64,000 nucleotides of DNA from Streptomyces mobaraensis NBRC 13819 = DSM 40847 (GCF_017916255.1 NZ_CP072827.1:2666001-2730000); one strand, 5' to 3'; counted from the first letter of the stretch, positions 26,270 through 35,383 are shown. Numbers and translations: made by a program. Notes: a model not told the origin generated them from the letters alone.

Positions 26270-28492
26270 TCAGAGACGAACACCACCTCCCGTGGCGAGC
26301 CGGTGATCGAGCGCGGTGCAGCGCCGGCCCGCGCCGACGGTCCGCACGGCCTGACCGAGGGCGCGCCGCGAGCCGACCAGCACGACGAGGCGCTTTGCCC
26401 GGGTTACCGCCGTATAGAGAAGGTTGCGCTGGAGCATCGTCCAGGCGCTCGTCGTCACCGGGATGACCACCGCCGGGTACTCGCTGCCCTGCGAGCGGTG
26501 GATCGTCACGGCGTAGGCGTGGGCGAGTTCGTCGAGCTCCGCGAAGTCGTAGCCGACCTCCTCGTCCTCGTCGGTGCGGACGGTCAGCCGCTGCTCGACC
26601 GGGTCGAGGCCGGTGACGACACCGACCGTGCCGTTGAAGACGCCGTTCGCCCCCTTCTCGTAGTTGTTGCGGATCTGCGTCACCTTGTCGCCGACCCGGA
26701 AGACCCGGCCGCCGAAGCGGCGCTCGGGCAGGTCGGGGCGGGCCGGGGTGACGGCCTGCTGGAGGAGCGCGTTGAGGGCGGCGGCCCCCGCCGGGCCGCG
26801 GTGCATCGGGGCGAGCACCTGGACGTCCCGGCGCGGATCCAGGCCGAACTTGGCCGGGATGCGGCGGGCGGCCACGTCCACGGTGAGCCGGCCGGCCTCC
26901 TCGGTGTCCTCCTCGGCGAAGAGGAAGAAGTCCGCGAGGCCCGTGGTGAGCGGCGGGACACCGGAGTTGATGCGGTGGGCGTTGGTGACCACGCCCGACT
27001 GCTGCGCCTGCCGGAAGATCCGGGTGAGGCGCACGGCGGGGACCGGACTGCCCGCGGCCAGCAGGTCCCGCAGCACCTCGCCCGCGCCCACCGACGGGAG
27101 CTGGTCGACGTCCCCGACGAGCAGCAGGTGGGCACCCGGGGCCACGGCCTTGGCCAGCTTGTTGGCCAGCAGCAGATCGAGCATGGACGCCTCGTCGACG
27201 ACGACCAGGTCGGCGTCGAGCGGCCGGTCCCGGTCGTACGCGGCGTCGCCGCCGGGCTTGAGCTCCAGCAGCCGGTGGACGGTGGACGCCTCGGCCCCGG
27301 TGAGCTCGGCGAGGCGCTTGGCGGCCCGGCCGGTGGGCGCGGCGAGGACCACCTTCGCCCGCTTGGCGCGGGCGAGTTCGACGACGGACCGGACGGTGAA
27401 GGACTTGCCGCAGCCGGGGCCGCCGGTGAGGACGGCGACCTTGCTGGTGAGCGCCAGCCGGACCGCCTCCCGCTGCTCCGGCGCCAGTTCGGCGCCGGTC
27501 CGGCCGGCGAGCCAGGTCAGGGCGCGGTCCCAGTCGACGTCGCGGAAGGCGGCCAGCCGGTCCTCGTCGGCGCGCAGCAGCCGGGACAGCTGGGCGGACA
27601 GGGAGAGTTCGGCCCGATGGAAGGGGACGAGGTAGACGGCGGTGACCGGCTGCCCGTCCTCCGGCCCCGGGACCGTCTCGCGCACCACGCCCTCCTCGTC
27701 GGCGGCGAGTTCGGCCAGGCACTCGATCACCAGACCGGTGTCCACCTGGAGGAGCTTCACCGCGTCGGCGATCAGCCGCTCCTCGGGGAGGAAGCAGTGC
27801 CCCTGGTCGGCGGACTGCGAAAGGGCGTACTGGAGGCCCGCCTTGACGCGCTCGGGGCTGTCGTGCGGGATGCCGACGGACTGGGCGATCCGGTCGGCGG
27901 TGAGGAAGCCGATGCCCCACACGTCGGCGGCCAGCCGGTACGGCTCCTTCTTGACGACGGAGATGGAGGCGTCGCCGTACTTCTTGTAGATGCGGACGGC
28001 GATGGAGGTGGAGACCTCGACGGTCTGGAGGAAGAGCATCACCTCCTTGATGGCCTTCTGCTCCTCCCAGGCGTCGGCGATCTTCCGCGTCCGCTTGGGC
28101 CCGAGGCCGGGGACCTCGATCAGCCGCCCGATCTCCTCCTCGATGATCCGGAGGGTGTCCGTGCCGAAGTGCTGGGTGATGCGGTCGGCGAAGACCGGGC
28201 CGATGCCCTTGACCAGGCCGGACCCCAGGTAGCGGCGGATGCCCTGGACGGTGGCGGGGAGCACCGTCGTGTAGTTCTCCACCGTGAACTGGCGGCCGTA
28301 CTGCGGGTGGGAGCCCCAGCGGCCCTCCATCCGCAGCGACTCGCCCACCTGGGCGCCGAGGAGCGACCCGACGACGGTGAGCAGGTCGCCGGCGCCGCGG
28401 CCGGTGTCCACCCGGGCGACGGTGTAGCCGTTCTCCTCGTTGGCGTAGGTGATGCGCTCGAGCACCCCTTCGACCACTGCCGGTTGTGCCAT
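26270..28492 (-). CDS. recD2: ATP-dependent RecD-like DNA helicase
   Basis: 740 aa from ATG 28492. An N-terminal OB-like region (VEGVLERITYANEENGYTVA) is followed by helix-hairpin-helix motifs (VKGIGPVFADRI, VPGLGPKRTRKI), then SF1B helicase motifs: Walker A GGPGCGKSFT, Walker B VVVDEASMLD, LVGDVDQLPSVG, and the C-terminal TIHRSQGSEYPAVV and LLYTAVTRAKR. This is RecD2, a 5'-3' helicase found without RecBC, linked to replication-fork and repair processes. It is monocistronic and divergent from the gene at 28786. Confidence 0.95.
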   Translation of the reverse strand: MAQPAVVEGVLERITYANEENGYTVARVDTGRGAGDLLTVVGSLLGAQVGESLRMEGRWGSHPQYGRQFTVENYTTVLPATVQGIRRYLGSGLVKGIGPVFADRITQHFGTDTLRIIEEEIGRLIEVPGLGPKRTRKIADAWEEQKAIKEVMLFLQTVEVSTSIAVRIYKKYGDASISVVKKEPYRLAADVWGIGFLTADRIAQSVGIPHDSPERVKAGLQYALSQSADQGHCFLPEERLIADAVKLLQVDTGLVIECLAELAADEEGVVRETVPGPEDGQPVTAVYLVPFHRAELSLSAQLSRLLRADEDRLAAFRDVDWDRALTWLAGRTGAELAPEQREAVRLALTSKVAVLTGGPGCGKSFTVRSVVELARAKRAKVVLAAPTGRAAKRLAELTGAEASTVHRLLELKPGGDAAYDRDRPLDADLVVVDEASMLDLLLANKLAKAVAPGAHLLLVGDVDQLPSVGAGEVLRDLLAAGSPVPAVRLTRIFRQAQQSGVVTNAHRINSGVPPLTTGLADFFLFAEEDTEEAGRLTVDVAARRIPAKFGLDPRRDVQVLAPMHRGPAGAAALNALLQQAVTPARPDLPERRFGGRVFRVGDKVTQIRNNYEKGANGVFNGTVGVVTGLDPVEQRLTVRTDEDEEVGYDFAELDELAHAYAVTIHRSQGSEYPAVVIPVTTSAWTMLQRNLLYTAVTRAKRLVVLVGSRRALGQAVRTVGAGRRCTALDHRLATGGGVRL

Positions 28493-28586
28493 GGGGTGAC
28501 GGTACCGCCGGGGTCCGACACTCCCCGTCCCGCCCCGGGCCCGGGCCCGATTCGGTGCCCGGCGCGAAACGGCCCCGGGCACGATT

Positions 28587-28617
28587 CGAGGGGCCCGGTC
28601 CCTGACCGAGCCCCTCG
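28587..28617. terminator. terminator-like hairpin inside a divergent upstream region
   Basis: Stem CGAGGGGC (28587-28594) and GCCCCTCG (28610-28617), with internal CGGTC/GACCG pairing and TTTCCCC after it. No gene ends here: both neighbours start outward (28492 leftward, 28786 rightward). It may separate two promoters or attenuate the rightward transcript. Further right, GAAGCGTTATCGATCCGTTAC (from 28717) looks like a possible operator. Confidence 0.45.
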
Positions 28618-28785
28618 TTTCCCCCCGGCCGGCTCCCCCTTGATCCCCCCGGATACCTCCCCCGGGAAGCCGGATGCCACATACGACAACCCTCGGGCCC
28701 CGGAGGTTGCGGCCCCTTCGAAGCGTTATCGATCCGTTACCGGAAGTGGCGGGAAGTCCGTTACGCACGGGGAAGCCGGTTCTCT

Positions 28786-29583
28786 GTGAAACTCGCTTTC
28801 TCCACTCTCGGTGTCCCCGGTCTCCCCCTCCCCGACGTCTCCCGGCTCGCCGCCGCGCACGGCTGGGACGGCGTCGAGCTCCGCGCCCATCCCGAGGAGC
28901 CCCTCCATCCCGGCAGCGGCCCGGCCGAACGCGCCGACGCCGTGCGGCGGTTCGCGGCGGACGGGGTGCGGATCCTGGGCGTGGCGGGCTACGCGCGGGT
29001 GGCCGGCCCCGGACCCGACGAGCCGGTGTTCGACGAACTGGACGCGCTCGTCCGGCTCGCCGCCGACCTGGGCGCGCCGTTCGTCCGGGTGTTCCCCGGC
29101 GCCGGGGAGCAGCCGGCGGAGGAGGCGGAGGCCGCCGCCGCGCGCCGGCTCGCCTGGGTGGCGCCGCTCGCCGCCGACCTGGGCGTCCGGGTGCTGCTGG
29201 AGACCCACGACTCGCACCCGCGCGCGCAGGACGCGGTCCGGGTGCTCGGCCCGGTCGGGCACCGGAACGTCGGCGCCCTCTGGGACCTCCTGCACACCTG
29301 GCGGAACGGCGAGCCCCCCGCCGTCACCCTGCCCGCCCTCGCCCCGCACCTCGGATACGTCCAGGTCAAGGACGTCGTCTCGGCGGAAGACCTCACTCCG
29401 CTGCCGCTGGGCGCGGGCGCGGGCGCGGTGCCGATCGCGGCCTGCGTGGCGGAACTGCTCGCGGCCGGCTGGGACGGCTGGCTGTGCTGGGAGTACGAGA
29501 AGCGGTGGCACCCCGAGGCGCCGGACTTCGCGGGGCTCGCCGGGCCGGGGCGGGAGTACCTGGCCGGGCTGCTGCCGCGCTGA
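28786..29583 (+). CDS. sugar phosphate isomerase/epimerase family protein
   Basis: 265 aa from GTG 28786. Xylose-isomerase-like TIM barrel: MKLAFSTLGVPGLP start, GWDGVELRAHPE, PFVRVFPG, LLETHDSH (metal-ligand Glu), GALWDLLHTWRNGE, YVQVKDVVSAE, and a final Glu in WEYEKRWHPE. These residues line the divalent-metal site of the family. The substrate cannot be read from sequence. It is unlinked to the iol cluster, convergent with the LysE gene eight bases away, and probably monocistronic. Confidence 0.82.
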   Translation: MKLAFSTLGVPGLPLPDVSRLAAAHGWDGVELRAHPEEPLHPGSGPAERADAVRRFAADGVRILGVAGYARVAGPGPDEPVFDELDALVRLAADLGAPFVRVFPGAGEQPAEEAEAAAARRLAWVAPLAADLGVRVLLETHDSHPRAQDAVRVLGPVGHRNVGALWDLLHTWRNGEPPAVTLPALAPHLGYVQVKDVVSAEDLTPLPLGAGAGAVPIAACVAELLAAGWDGWLCWEYEKRWHPEAPDFAGLAGPGREYLAGLLPR

Positions 29584-29590
29584 CGGGCGT

Positions 29591-30214
29591 TCAGTCGGCC
29601 GCGACCGTCACGGCGATGCCCGCGAGGGCCGTCCCCGTCACGTACCGCTGCACGCGCAGCCAGCGGGGGCGGCGGCCGAGGAACGAGGCGACGGACCCGG
29701 CCGTGACGGCGATCAGGCCGTTGACGGTGAGCGCCACGGCGACCTGCGTGAGCCCGATCAGCAGGCTCTGGAGGGGGACGGAACCCCGGTCCGGGTCGAC
29801 GAACTGCGGCAGCACGGAGACATAGAGGATCGCGATCTTCGGGTTGAGCAGATTGGTGACGAAGCCCATCGCGAAGAGGCGGCGGGCCGGGTCCGGGGGC
29901 AGCGGCTTGGGGTCGAACGCCGACGTGCCGCCCGGCCGCAGGGCCTGCCACGCCAGCCAGCCGAGGTAGCCGGCGCCGGCGAGCTTCACCGCCGTGTAGA
30001 CGGCCGGGACCAGCGCGAAGAGGGCGGCGATCCCGGCGACCGCGGCCAGCAGGTACACGACGAAGCCGGCGGCGACGCCCAGCAGCGAGATCAGCCCCGC
30101 GCGCCGCCCCTGCGTCACCGAACGGGACACCAGGTACATCATGTTGGGCCCCGGGGTGAGCACCATGCCCAGGGCCACCAGGGCCATGCCCGTCACCGCG
30201 TGCCAGGTGACCAC
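29591..30214 (-). CDS. LysE/RhtB-family amino acid exporter
   Basis: 207 aa with about six TM helices. The N-terminal family motif is TPGPNMMYLVSRSVTQGRRAG, and the central NPKIAILYVSVLPQFV is the second conserved block. It exports an amino acid or derivative (threonine, homoserine and lysine are known for the family). It is followed upstream by an EamA transporter gene on the same strand (34-bp gap), so both are probably in one transcript. Substrate unknown. Confidence 0.9.
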   Translation of the reverse strand: MVTWHAVTGMALVALGMVLTPGPNMMYLVSRSVTQGRRAGLISLLGVAAGFVVYLLAAVAGIAALFALVPAVYTAVKLAGAGYLGWLAWQALRPGGTSAFDPKPLPPDPARRLFAMGFVTNLLNPKIAILYVSVLPQFVDPDRGSVPLQSLLIGLTQVAVALTVNGLIAVTAGSVASFLGRRPRWLRVQRYVTGTALAGIAVTVAAD

Positions 30215-30247
30215 GGAGAACTCCTTTTCGCGCAGGGGGTCAGGGGA

Positions 30248-31177
30248 TCACTGAGTGGCGCTTGAAGGGGCGGCGGCCGGTCCGCCCCCGCCCGTCCGCG
30301 CCACCCGGCGGAAGGCCGGCCGTCCCGCCCCCGCCAGGGACGCCACCGCGATACCGCCGACCAGCAGCACCGCCGCGCACCACCGCAGCGGGCTCACGTC
30401 CTCGCCGAGCAGCAGAGCCGCCGACGACATCCCGAAGACCGGCACGAGGAGCGAGAAGGGCGCCACGGCCGACGCGTCGTAGGTGCGCAGCAGGTGGCCC
30501 CAGAGGCCGAAGCCGAGCACGGTGCTGATCCAGGCGACGAACAGCAGCGCCCCGACGCCGCTCCAGTCGAGGGAGCGCAGCGCCTCGGCGTCGGCGCGCG
30601 GGCCCTCCACGACGAGGGAGAGGAGGAGCAGCGGCAGCACCGGGACGACGCTGACCCAGACGATGAACCGGAAGGCGTCCGGCGCGGCGGCCTTGCGGGT
30701 GAGGATGTTGGAGACGCCCCAGAAGGCCGCGGCGGCGACGACGAGGGCGAAGCCGAGGAACGGCCCGGACGGCCCCTCGTCGACCGCCGCGACCACGATC
30801 CCGGCGACCGCCACGGCGAGGCCGGCCGCCCGCGCCCCGCGCAGCCGTTCGCCCAGCGCGACGACGGCGAAGAGGGCCGTGAACACCGCCTGCGCCTGGA
30901 GGACCAGCGAGGACAGCCCGGCGGGCATCCCCGCGCGCATGCCCACGAACAGCAGCCCGAACTTGCCCACGCCCAGCGCCAGTCCGACCCCGGTGATCCA
31001 GCGCCACCGCACCGGCGGCCGTCCGACGAGGAAGACCGCGGGGACGGCGGCGGCGAGGAAGCGCAGGGCGCCGAAGAGGAGGGGCGGGAAGTGGTCGAGG
31101 CCCACGTCGATGACGACGAAGTTGACGCCCCACAAGGCGGCGACGAAGACGGCGAGGAGGAGGTGGTGCGGACGCAT
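30248..31177 (-). CDS. EamA/DMT-family transporter
   Basis: 309 aa from ATG 31177. Ten hydrophobic helices in two repeats; each repeat begins with the EamA pattern (FVAALWGVNFVVIDVGL, FWGVSNILTRKAA) and contains the LGE motif (VALGERL, LLLGEDV). It is a probable exporter of a small metabolite. It is divergent from the LysR gene at 31270 (93-bp gap) and lies upstream of the LysE exporter on the same strand, an arrangement that suggests control by that LysR protein. Confidence 0.9.
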   Translation of the reverse strand: MRPHHLLLAVFVAALWGVNFVVIDVGLDHFPPLLFGALRFLAAAVPAVFLVGRPPVRWRWITGVGLALGVGKFGLLFVGMRAGMPAGLSSLVLQAQAVFTALFAVVALGERLRGARAAGLAVAVAGIVVAAVDEGPSGPFLGFALVVAAAAFWGVSNILTRKAAAPDAFRFIVWVSVVPVLPLLLLSLVVEGPRADAEALRSLDWSGVGALLFVAWISTVLGFGLWGHLLRTYDASAVAPFSLLVPVFGMSSAALLLGEDVSPLRWCAAVLLVGGIAVASLAGAGRPAFRRVARTGGGGPAAAPSSATQ

Positions 31178-31269
31178 GGGATCAGCATCACGGGCGGGAA
31201 CCGTGCAGCACCAGTTCACCTTCCTTCACTATGGGATGGAGCGATGCTTCAACGTCGGAGGTGGGGAAC

Positions 31270-32169
31270 GTGCTGGACCTGTCCCGGATGCGTGCCCTGC
31301 ACGCCGTGTCCGTCCACGGCTCGGTGAGCGCGGCGGCGATCGCCCTGGGCTACACCCCGTCCGCCGTGTCCCAGGCCATCGCCAAGCTGGAACGGGAGAC
31401 GCGGACGCCGCTGCTGGAGCGGCGCGGCCGGGGCGTGGTGCTCACCGACGCCGCCGTACGGCTCGCGGACACCGCGCGGGAGCTGCTGGCCCTGGTCGAG
31501 CGGGCGGAGACCGAACTGGACGAGCGCCGCGGGCTGCCCACCGGGCGGCTGACCGTCGCGGCGTTCCCCACGGCCGCCCGGGACCTGCTGCCGGGTGTGC
31601 TGGCGCGGCTGGCGCGGGAGCATCCGACCGTGGACGCCCGGATGTCGGAGGTCGATCCGCACCTGTCGGTGGGGCTGGTCGCGCGCGGGGCGGTCGACCT
31701 GGCCGTGGCCCACGACTGGGACATCAACCCGCTGCCCGCGCCGGAGGGCATGGAACGGGCGGCGCTGGGCGAGGACCGGTGCGACGTGATCGTCCCCCGG
31801 GGCCACCGGCTGGCCGGCCGGGACGTGATCGTCGCGACGGACCTGGTCCACGAGCACTGGATCTGCCAGCCGCCCGGCACCGTCTGCCACGACTGGCTGG
31901 TACGGACCCTGCGGGCGACCGGCCACGAGCCGGACCTCGCCCATCAGGTGGCCGAGTTCCAGACCCAACTGGCCCTGGTGGACGCGGGGCTGGGCATCGC
32001 GCTCGTCCCCCGGCTGGGCCGCGGGGTGCTGCCGTCCGGTGTGGTGGCGCTGCGGCTGGACCCGGTGCCGGTACGGCGGTTGTACGCGTACTGGCGGGTC
32101 GGCGCGGCCCGGCGGCCCGCGATCACCGAGACGGTACGGCTGCTGCGCGCGGCGGCGGCGGGCGCGTAG
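31270..32169 (+). CDS. LysR-family transcriptional regulator
   Basis: 299 aa from GTG 31270, with GGAGGTG seven bases upstream; the frame is open to an ATG at 31231 without an RBS. N-terminal winged HTH: MRALHAVSVHGSVSAAAIAL, then TPSAVSQAIAKLERE and LLERRGRGVVLT. The periplasmic-binding-like effector domain follows from about residue 88. It probably regulates the divergent EamA/LysE exporter genes in response to the exported compound. No T-N11-A site was clearly identified in the 93-bp divergent region. Confidence 0.92.
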   Translation: MLDLSRMRALHAVSVHGSVSAAAIALGYTPSAVSQAIAKLERETRTPLLERRGRGVVLTDAAVRLADTARELLALVERAETELDERRGLPTGRLTVAAFPTAARDLLPGVLARLAREHPTVDARMSEVDPHLSVGLVARGAVDLAVAHDWDINPLPAPEGMERAALGEDRCDVIVPRGHRLAGRDVIVATDLVHEHWICQPPGTVCHDWLVRTLRATGHEPDLAHQVAEFQTQLALVDAGLGIALVPRLGRGVLPSGVVALRLDPVPVRRLYAYWRVGAARRPAITETVRLLRAAAAGA

Positions 32170-32397
32170 CCCGGGAGCAGGGCGAAGCGGCGGAAGGCGC
32201 CGAGCCCCGGGAACCAGGCGACCGGTCGGGCCGTCCAAGGGCCGTGCCGTCGGCGAGTCCCCGCGGTGTGGTGCCGGGGCCGTCGCGCGCCGCGTCGTCC
32301 GGCCGCCCTCCCACCGGCCGCGGCCGCGGCACGCCGCCGCCTGTGCGCGCCCTCCCGAAGCACCGGCGGCGGCACCCGGGGCCTTCCGGAACGCGAC

Positions 32398-32427
32398 GGC
32401 GGGCGCCCCTCGCCGGGAGCGCCCGCC
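32398..32427. terminator. hairpin between convergent LysR and S28 peptidase genes
   Basis: Perfect 9-bp stem GGCGGGCGC (32398-32406) and GCGCCCGCC (32419-32427). It stands 18 bp beyond the peptidase stop. The rest of the 32170-32445 gap shows no gene. Confidence 0.7.
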
Positions 32428-32445
32428 GCCTTACGCACTGGGTCC

Positions 32446-33879
32446 CTACGGACGCAGCGCGCTCTGCTTGTCGTTCTTCACGCGGTCGAGCTTGGCGTCG
32501 AACGGCGCGAGCGGCTTGGCGGCCTTCTCGTCCTTCTGGACGGCCTGCGGCGCCACACCGGCCCACTTCAGGACCTCGGCCGTGGCCTTGGCCCGCTCGT
32601 CGGCCACCAACTGGGCGATGTTGGAACCGTGGTTGCCGCCCGGGGCGTAGAAGCGGTAGTCGTGCCGGGCGGCGGCGCCCTTGCCCAGGCGGAACGGTTC
32701 ACCGCTCCACGGGTCGTTCTGCCCGTACACGAAGAGCATGTTCCGGCTGTCCTCGCGCACCCAGCGGTCGACGTCCGCCATCGCGCCGGGGCGGAAGGTC
32801 ATCGGGATGTCGCGGGGGACGTACGAGCGCGGCTGGTTGATGCCGGGGTACCGCAGCACGCCCTTGAGGTGCGGGTTCTTCACCGTAGGGGCGCCGAGCT
32901 GGGTGCCCGCCTGGTAGTAGTACGGGGTGAAGCGCTCCAGGCCCTGGTCGGTGTAGCCGTCGAAGCCCGAGATGTCGTCGATGAACTTGTACAGCTCGTC
33001 GGTGGACGCCTTGGTGGCGGGGACGGAGGCGCAGTCGCTCTGCAGGTGGTACTGCCAGAAGGACCAGACCAGGTCGAGGACGACGTTCTCGTACGCCTTG
33101 TCGGCGCTGCCGACGACCTTGAACGTCTTGCCGTTCTCCTTAGCCCACTTCTCGTAGCGGGCGACGATCTCGTCGCGGCGGACGAGCGCCTCGCGCTGCA
33201 CCGAGTTGAGCTGCGTGCGGCACGCCTTGTCGCCGACGTTCTGGAAGAACTTGTCGTACGCCGAGTCTTCCTTGTCGTTCACGTCGTTGGGCGCGACGTA
33301 GGCGACCGTGCCGTTCATGTCGTTCGGGTAGAAGCGGCGGAAGTAGGTGGCCGTCATGCCGCCCTTGCTGCCGCCCGTGGCCAGCCAGTTCTTCCCGTAG
33401 ACCGGCTTCAGCGCCTGGTACAGGCGGTGCTGGTCACTCGCCGCCTGCCAGATGTCCAGCTTGGACCAGTCGGCGGGCTGCGGCCGGGACGGCGTGAAGA
33501 ACCGGTACTCCATCGACACCTGGTTGCCGTCCACGATGCGCGTGGGCTCGCTGCGGCTGGGGTTGGTGGAGACGTTGTAGCCGGACGTGAAGAACACGGT
33601 CGGCCGGTCGGTGTCCTTGTGGAGCAGGGTGAAGCGCTGCTCGAAGGTCCCCTTGCCGGGATTGCGGTGGTCCACCGGCTGCCGGTACGTCATCACGAGG
33701 TAGCGGTAGCCCTGGTAGGGCTTCTCCTCGACGAACTTCATCCCGGGAATCTTCAGGATGCGGTCCTTGATGTCGGCCTGCGGGGCGGTGATCGACGCCG
33801 CCTCCGCCGTGGCGCTGCCGGCGCCGATCGCTCCTATGAGCATCGACGCCGCCAGCAGCGATCTGAGAGCCTTGCGCAT
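32446..33879 (-). CDS. secreted S28-family serine peptidase (tripeptidyl aminopeptidase type)
   Basis: 477 aa from ATG 33879. Signal peptide MRKALRSLLAASMLIGAIG... with an AEAAS cleavage region near residue 28. Alpha/beta hydrolase with FTSGYNVS, nucleophile in ATGGSKGGMTATY, Asp in FVYGQNDPWSGEP and His in APGGNHGSNIAQ. These match the Streptomyces extracellular tripeptidyl/prolyl aminopeptidase family that removes N-terminal peptides from secreted proproteins. Codon 1 is 111 bp from the end of the methyltransferase gene, with no sign of co-transcription. Confidence 0.9.
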   Translation of the reverse strand: MRKALRSLLAASMLIGAIGAGSATAEAASITAPQADIKDRILKIPGMKFVEEKPYQGYRYLVMTYRQPVDHRNPGKGTFEQRFTLLHKDTDRPTVFFTSGYNVSTNPSRSEPTRIVDGNQVSMEYRFFTPSRPQPADWSKLDIWQAASDQHRLYQALKPVYGKNWLATGGSKGGMTATYFRRFYPNDMNGTVAYVAPNDVNDKEDSAYDKFFQNVGDKACRTQLNSVQREALVRRDEIVARYEKWAKENGKTFKVVGSADKAYENVVLDLVWSFWQYHLQSDCASVPATKASTDELYKFIDDISGFDGYTDQGLERFTPYYYQAGTQLGAPTVKNPHLKGVLRYPGINQPRSYVPRDIPMTFRPGAMADVDRWVREDSRNMLFVYGQNDPWSGEPFRLGKGAAARHDYRFYAPGGNHGSNIAQLVADERAKATAEVLKWAGVAPQAVQKDEKAAKPLAPFDAKLDRVKNDKQSALRP

Positions 33880-33990
33880 GCGCCCTCCCCTGGGTTCGCA
33901 AAGGTCGCGGCGAACTTATCTGGGGTGACATGCGTTGCGCCAGACCCTTTGTCCTCGCAGTTCACACGGCTTGGGCTCTTTTCGGGCCTT

Positions 33991-35169
33991 TCACGGCCGC
34001 ACGAGCGGCACGGGCCGACCGGGCTCGTCCAGCCACACGCGCTCGCCGTCGGCGTCGACGGTCAGACCGAACCGATCGAATCCGGGCCGCCCCTGAGCGT
34101 CCCACCAGTGGTAGGCCGCCCTCACCTCTGCCCACAGCTTCCGGGGCCCGGACTGCCACACCTCGTACTCGTCCCTCCCCGGCTCGTAGTCCACCGTCGC
34201 CCACGACGTCACGGCGGTGTCGCGCAGCCACAGCGTGTAGGAACCGTCTCCGTACACCTCCGCCCACGGGAACGCTCCCGGCACCTGAACGCCGATCGCG
34301 AACATCACGTGCCAGTCGGCCACCGCTTCCGGAGACAGGTCCGTGACGCTGCGCACGCCGTCCGCCGGCCACTTCCGGCCCCCGAGGTACTCCCGGACGT
34401 GCGTCCGAGCGGTGCGCTGCGCGCGCAACCGCATGAACGCGGACGACCCGACGAACCGGCCGGACGCCGTCCCGTCCCCCGCGACGGTGAGGCGGACCAC
34501 CGCTTCCCCTCCGTAGACGGGCCCCCAGGGGGCGACGATGACGCCGCCGGGCTTCGTCTGCCCGATCCACGCCCGGGGCAGGCTGCCGACGGAACACGTG
34601 GCGATCACCCGGTCGTACGGCGCCCGGCCGGGAAATCCCTCGGCTCCGTCCCCGACCACGGTGAGTGGCTCGTACCCCGCCGCGTCCAGCCGGGTCCGCG
34701 CTGCCCGCGCGCTGGTCGCGTCCACCTCCACCGTGACGACGTTCGCGGCGCCGACGCGGTGGGAGAGCAGGGCGGCGTTCCAGCCGGTTCCGGTGCCGAT
34801 CTCCAGCACGCGGTGCCCTTCTTCGACGCTCAGCGCGTCGAGCATCGAGAACACCATGGTGGGCATCGAGTTGGAGCAGGACGGCACCTTTCCCTTGCCC
34901 GGCCCCGTGTACGTACCGTCGTCCCACTGGGTGGTGATCGGCGCGTCCCGATACACGGCGGCCCACCAGGCTTCGGGCTCGTCACTCCGAACCACCCGGT
35001 CACTTTGCCGGTTCATGCCGGCGCGGCCGGGCCAGATGACGTCAGGCACGAAGAAGTGCCGGGGCACGGCCTCGAAGGCGGGCAACCAATCGCTGGTCAG
35101 CGCTCCGGACGCCAGGAGCGCGGAGGCGAGCCCCTTCGGACCCGCCTCCTCCATACCATCGGCGTTCAC
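33991..35169 (-). CDS. long PCMT-like SAM methyltransferase, probable RiPP maturase
   Basis: 392 aa from GTG 35169, directly abutting the stop of the 43-codon peptide gene; ATG 35154 is an alternative start. N-terminal VPRHFFVPDVIW and SCSNSMPTMVFSMLDAL match the substrate-side motifs of protein isoaspartate methyltransferases; SAM motif VLEIGTGTGWN is at 121-131. Repair PCMTs are about 210-230 aa; this protein has an extra C-terminal domain of about 150 residues (from roughly 240), the form found in RiPP clusters where Asp is methylated and cyclised to aspartimide or isoAsp (LanS_A, graspetide and imiditide enzymes). With no ATP-grasp or lanthionine enzyme nearby, the imiditide type fits best. 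Substrate assignment is inferred. Confidence 0.85.
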   Translation of the reverse strand: MNADGMEEAGPKGLASALLASGALTSDWLPAFEAVPRHFFVPDVIWPGRAGMNRQSDRVVRSDEPEAWWAAVYRDAPITTQWDDGTYTGPGKGKVPSCSNSMPTMVFSMLDALSVEEGHRVLEIGTGTGWNAALLSHRVGAANVVTVEVDATSARAARTRLDAAGYEPLTVVGDGAEGFPGRAPYDRVIATCSVGSLPRAWIGQTKPGGVIVAPWGPVYGGEAVVRLTVAGDGTASGRFVGSSAFMRLRAQRTARTHVREYLGGRKWPADGVRSVTDLSPEAVADWHVMFAIGVQVPGAFPWAEVYGDGSYTLWLRDTAVTSWATVDYEPGRDEYEVWQSGPRKLWAEVRAAYHWWDAQGRPGFDRFGLTVDADGERVWLDEPGRPVPLVRP

Positions 35170-35301
35170 TCAGCTGCCGTCCGCCGGGTTCTTGCCGTCG
35201 TTGGTGTTGCCGCCCTCGTCGGACCCACCGCCGCCGTGCTTGTTGCCGCTGTCGCTGTCGTCTTGCGGGTTGCCGTCGACCATCGTCTGCCACCGGGGCA
35301 T
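35170..35301 (-). CDS. 43-aa Asp/Gly/Asn-rich peptide, candidate RiPP precursor
   Basis: ATG 35301 is preceded by an excellent ribosome site (AGGAGG, four bases before the ATG), which decides that this short ORF is real. The peptide begins MPRWQTMVDGNPQDD, continues with a poly-Gly stretch and ends NPADGS. It has about seven Asp, ten Gly and five Asn, and three Asp-Gly steps (positions 9-10, 35-36 and 41-42), the dipeptide most prone to aspartimide formation. It has no signal peptide, Cys or hydrophobic core. The stop TGA is immediately followed by the GTG of the PCMT-like gene, so they are co-translated. It is most likely the substrate of that enzyme. Confidence 0.75.
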   Translation of the reverse strand: MPRWQTMVDGNPQDDSDSGNKHGGGGSDEGGNTNDGKNPADGS

Positions 35302-35361
35302 GGGTCCTCCTAGGGTGAGTGGTGCGGGTGGGGTGTCTCCCCACGCCGCCGTACGGTTGCG

Positions 35362-35383
35362 CTCCCGTCCGGCCGGACGGGAG
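35362..35383. promoter_or_regulatory. 22-bp perfect palindrome ahead of the peptide gene
   Basis: Arms CTCCCGTCCGG and CCGGACGGGAG with no spacer, between the stop of the 72-aa gene and the peptide ATG (61 bp away). It may be an attenuator, an RNA-stability hairpin or an operator giving the peptide and methyltransferase genes separate control. Confidence 0.6.

Noticed and set aside
28786..29583. Hydroxypyruvate isomerase or second inositol isomerase (IolI)
   Set aside because: The TIM-barrel fold fits, but there are no diagnostic residues I can rely on and no linked pathway genes.
33991..35169. Ordinary protein-repair PCMT
   Set aside because: It is about 160 residues longer than repair enzymes and is coupled to a peptide gene, though a housekeeping role cannot be formally excluded.
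33991..35301. Graspetide or lanthipeptide cluster
   Set aside because: No ATP-grasp ligase, LanB/LanC/LanM/LanKC or lasso protease/cyclase homologue is found in the flanking 10 kb, and the peptide has no Cys.
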